Positions 15,770-15,934 of a DNA stretch of 15,934 bases are shown here, one piece after another. The stretch's first letter is position 1. The number at the start of each line of letters is the position of its first letter. Below the pieces are notes generated by a model, which saw nothing but the letters and a program-made list of their open reading frames with translations, was not told the DNA's origin and did no database searches. Location: NCBI RefSeq assembly GCF_934230905.1, contig NZ_CAKQFJ010000038.1, positions 1 to 15,934 on the forward strand. Direction: 5' to 3'. The translations under genes and the position numbers were made by a program. Source of the DNA: an uncultured Veillonella sp. GTDB taxonomy: Bacteria > Bacillota > Negativicutes > Veillonellales > Veillonellaceae.

Positions 15770-15879
15770 TATAGGACAAAAAGTGTTGCTGTTAATGCCG
15801 ATGGAACTAGTTAAATACTAGCTTTATCGGCATTTTATCTTTTTGAGTGACTTTTACATATAGGACAAAAAGTGTTGCT
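15770..15879. repeat. Two identical 21-bp direct repeats, 89 bases apart
   Basis: The sequence beginning TATAGGACAAAA and ending GTTGCT occurs identically at 15770-15790 and 15859-15879. The hairpin described separately lies between the copies. Two copies with a regular 89-base period suggest a duplicated unit that may continue past the window edge, an IS end pair, or a recombination site; two copies are too few for a CRISPR array. Confidence 0.7.
15794..15840 (+). terminator. Terminator-like hairpin between the direct repeats
   Basis: AATGCCGAT (15794-15802) pairs with ATCGGCATT (15826-15834), with an inner CTAGT/ACTAG helix, and is followed by TTATCTTTTT. This looks like an intrinsic terminator on the plus strand, although its position within the repeat unit suggests it may be part of a mobile or repeated element. 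Confidence 0.6.
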
Positions 15880-15934
15880 AAAAAGTCTGAAACCCCTTGA
15901 TTTTACTGACTCAAATAAGGTTTTATCTTTCTAA

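Noticed and set aside
15770..15879. CRISPR array
   Set aside because: Only two copies, spacing of 68 bases with a hairpin between, and no cas genes.

Overview
The window reads as chromosomal DNA of an AT-rich, anaerobic, diderm Firmicute; Negativicutes, and most likely Veillonella, is my best guess. This rests on the coproporphyrin-dependent heme genes typical of Firmicutes, strong AGGAGG-type ribosome binding sites, BirA-type operators before bioB, and overall gene and protein character. The genus is an inference; no rRNA is present.

Layout: positions 1-4502 hold almost all of gltB (minus strand, C-terminal end cut by the window edge). 4503-4853 is a 351-base gap with a candidate gltB promoter, a 16-bp palindrome and two inverted repeats that probably end the upstream operon. 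4854-9216 is a minus-strand heme operon in the order hemE, hemH, hemY, hemQ. hemE/hemH and hemH/hemY are translationally coupled, while hemQ is separated by a 190-base spacer of unusual composition. 9361-13474 is a two-gene minus-strand DNA-repair unit, yhaO then yhaN: an SbcD-like nuclease and an SbcC-like ATPase with a central membrane hairpin. A divergent intergenic region (13475-13660) drives yhaO one way and bioB the other, with two BirA-type operators on the bioB side. After bioB comes a strong terminator, then a small secreted protein gene on the minus strand (14903-15265) with its own terminator. The last 670 bases have no convincing protein gene. They contain nested inverted repeats ending in a strong terminator (a structured-RNA candidate), a sequence resembling an IS3-type terminus, and two identical 21-bp direct repeats around another hairpin.

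Together the heme genes encode the steps from uroporphyrinogen III to heme b by the coproporphyrin route, except for coproporphyrinogen III formation steps upstream of HemE, which are not here. GltB feeds ammonium assimilation. BioB makes biotin under probable BirA feedback and lacks one of the classical [2Fe-2S] ligands, which may mark it as an anaerobe-type biotin synthase. The most novel-looking items are the BioB ligand change, the structured region at 15471-15656, the GC-rich repeat-bearing spacer at 5651-5775, and the disordered insert in HemY.
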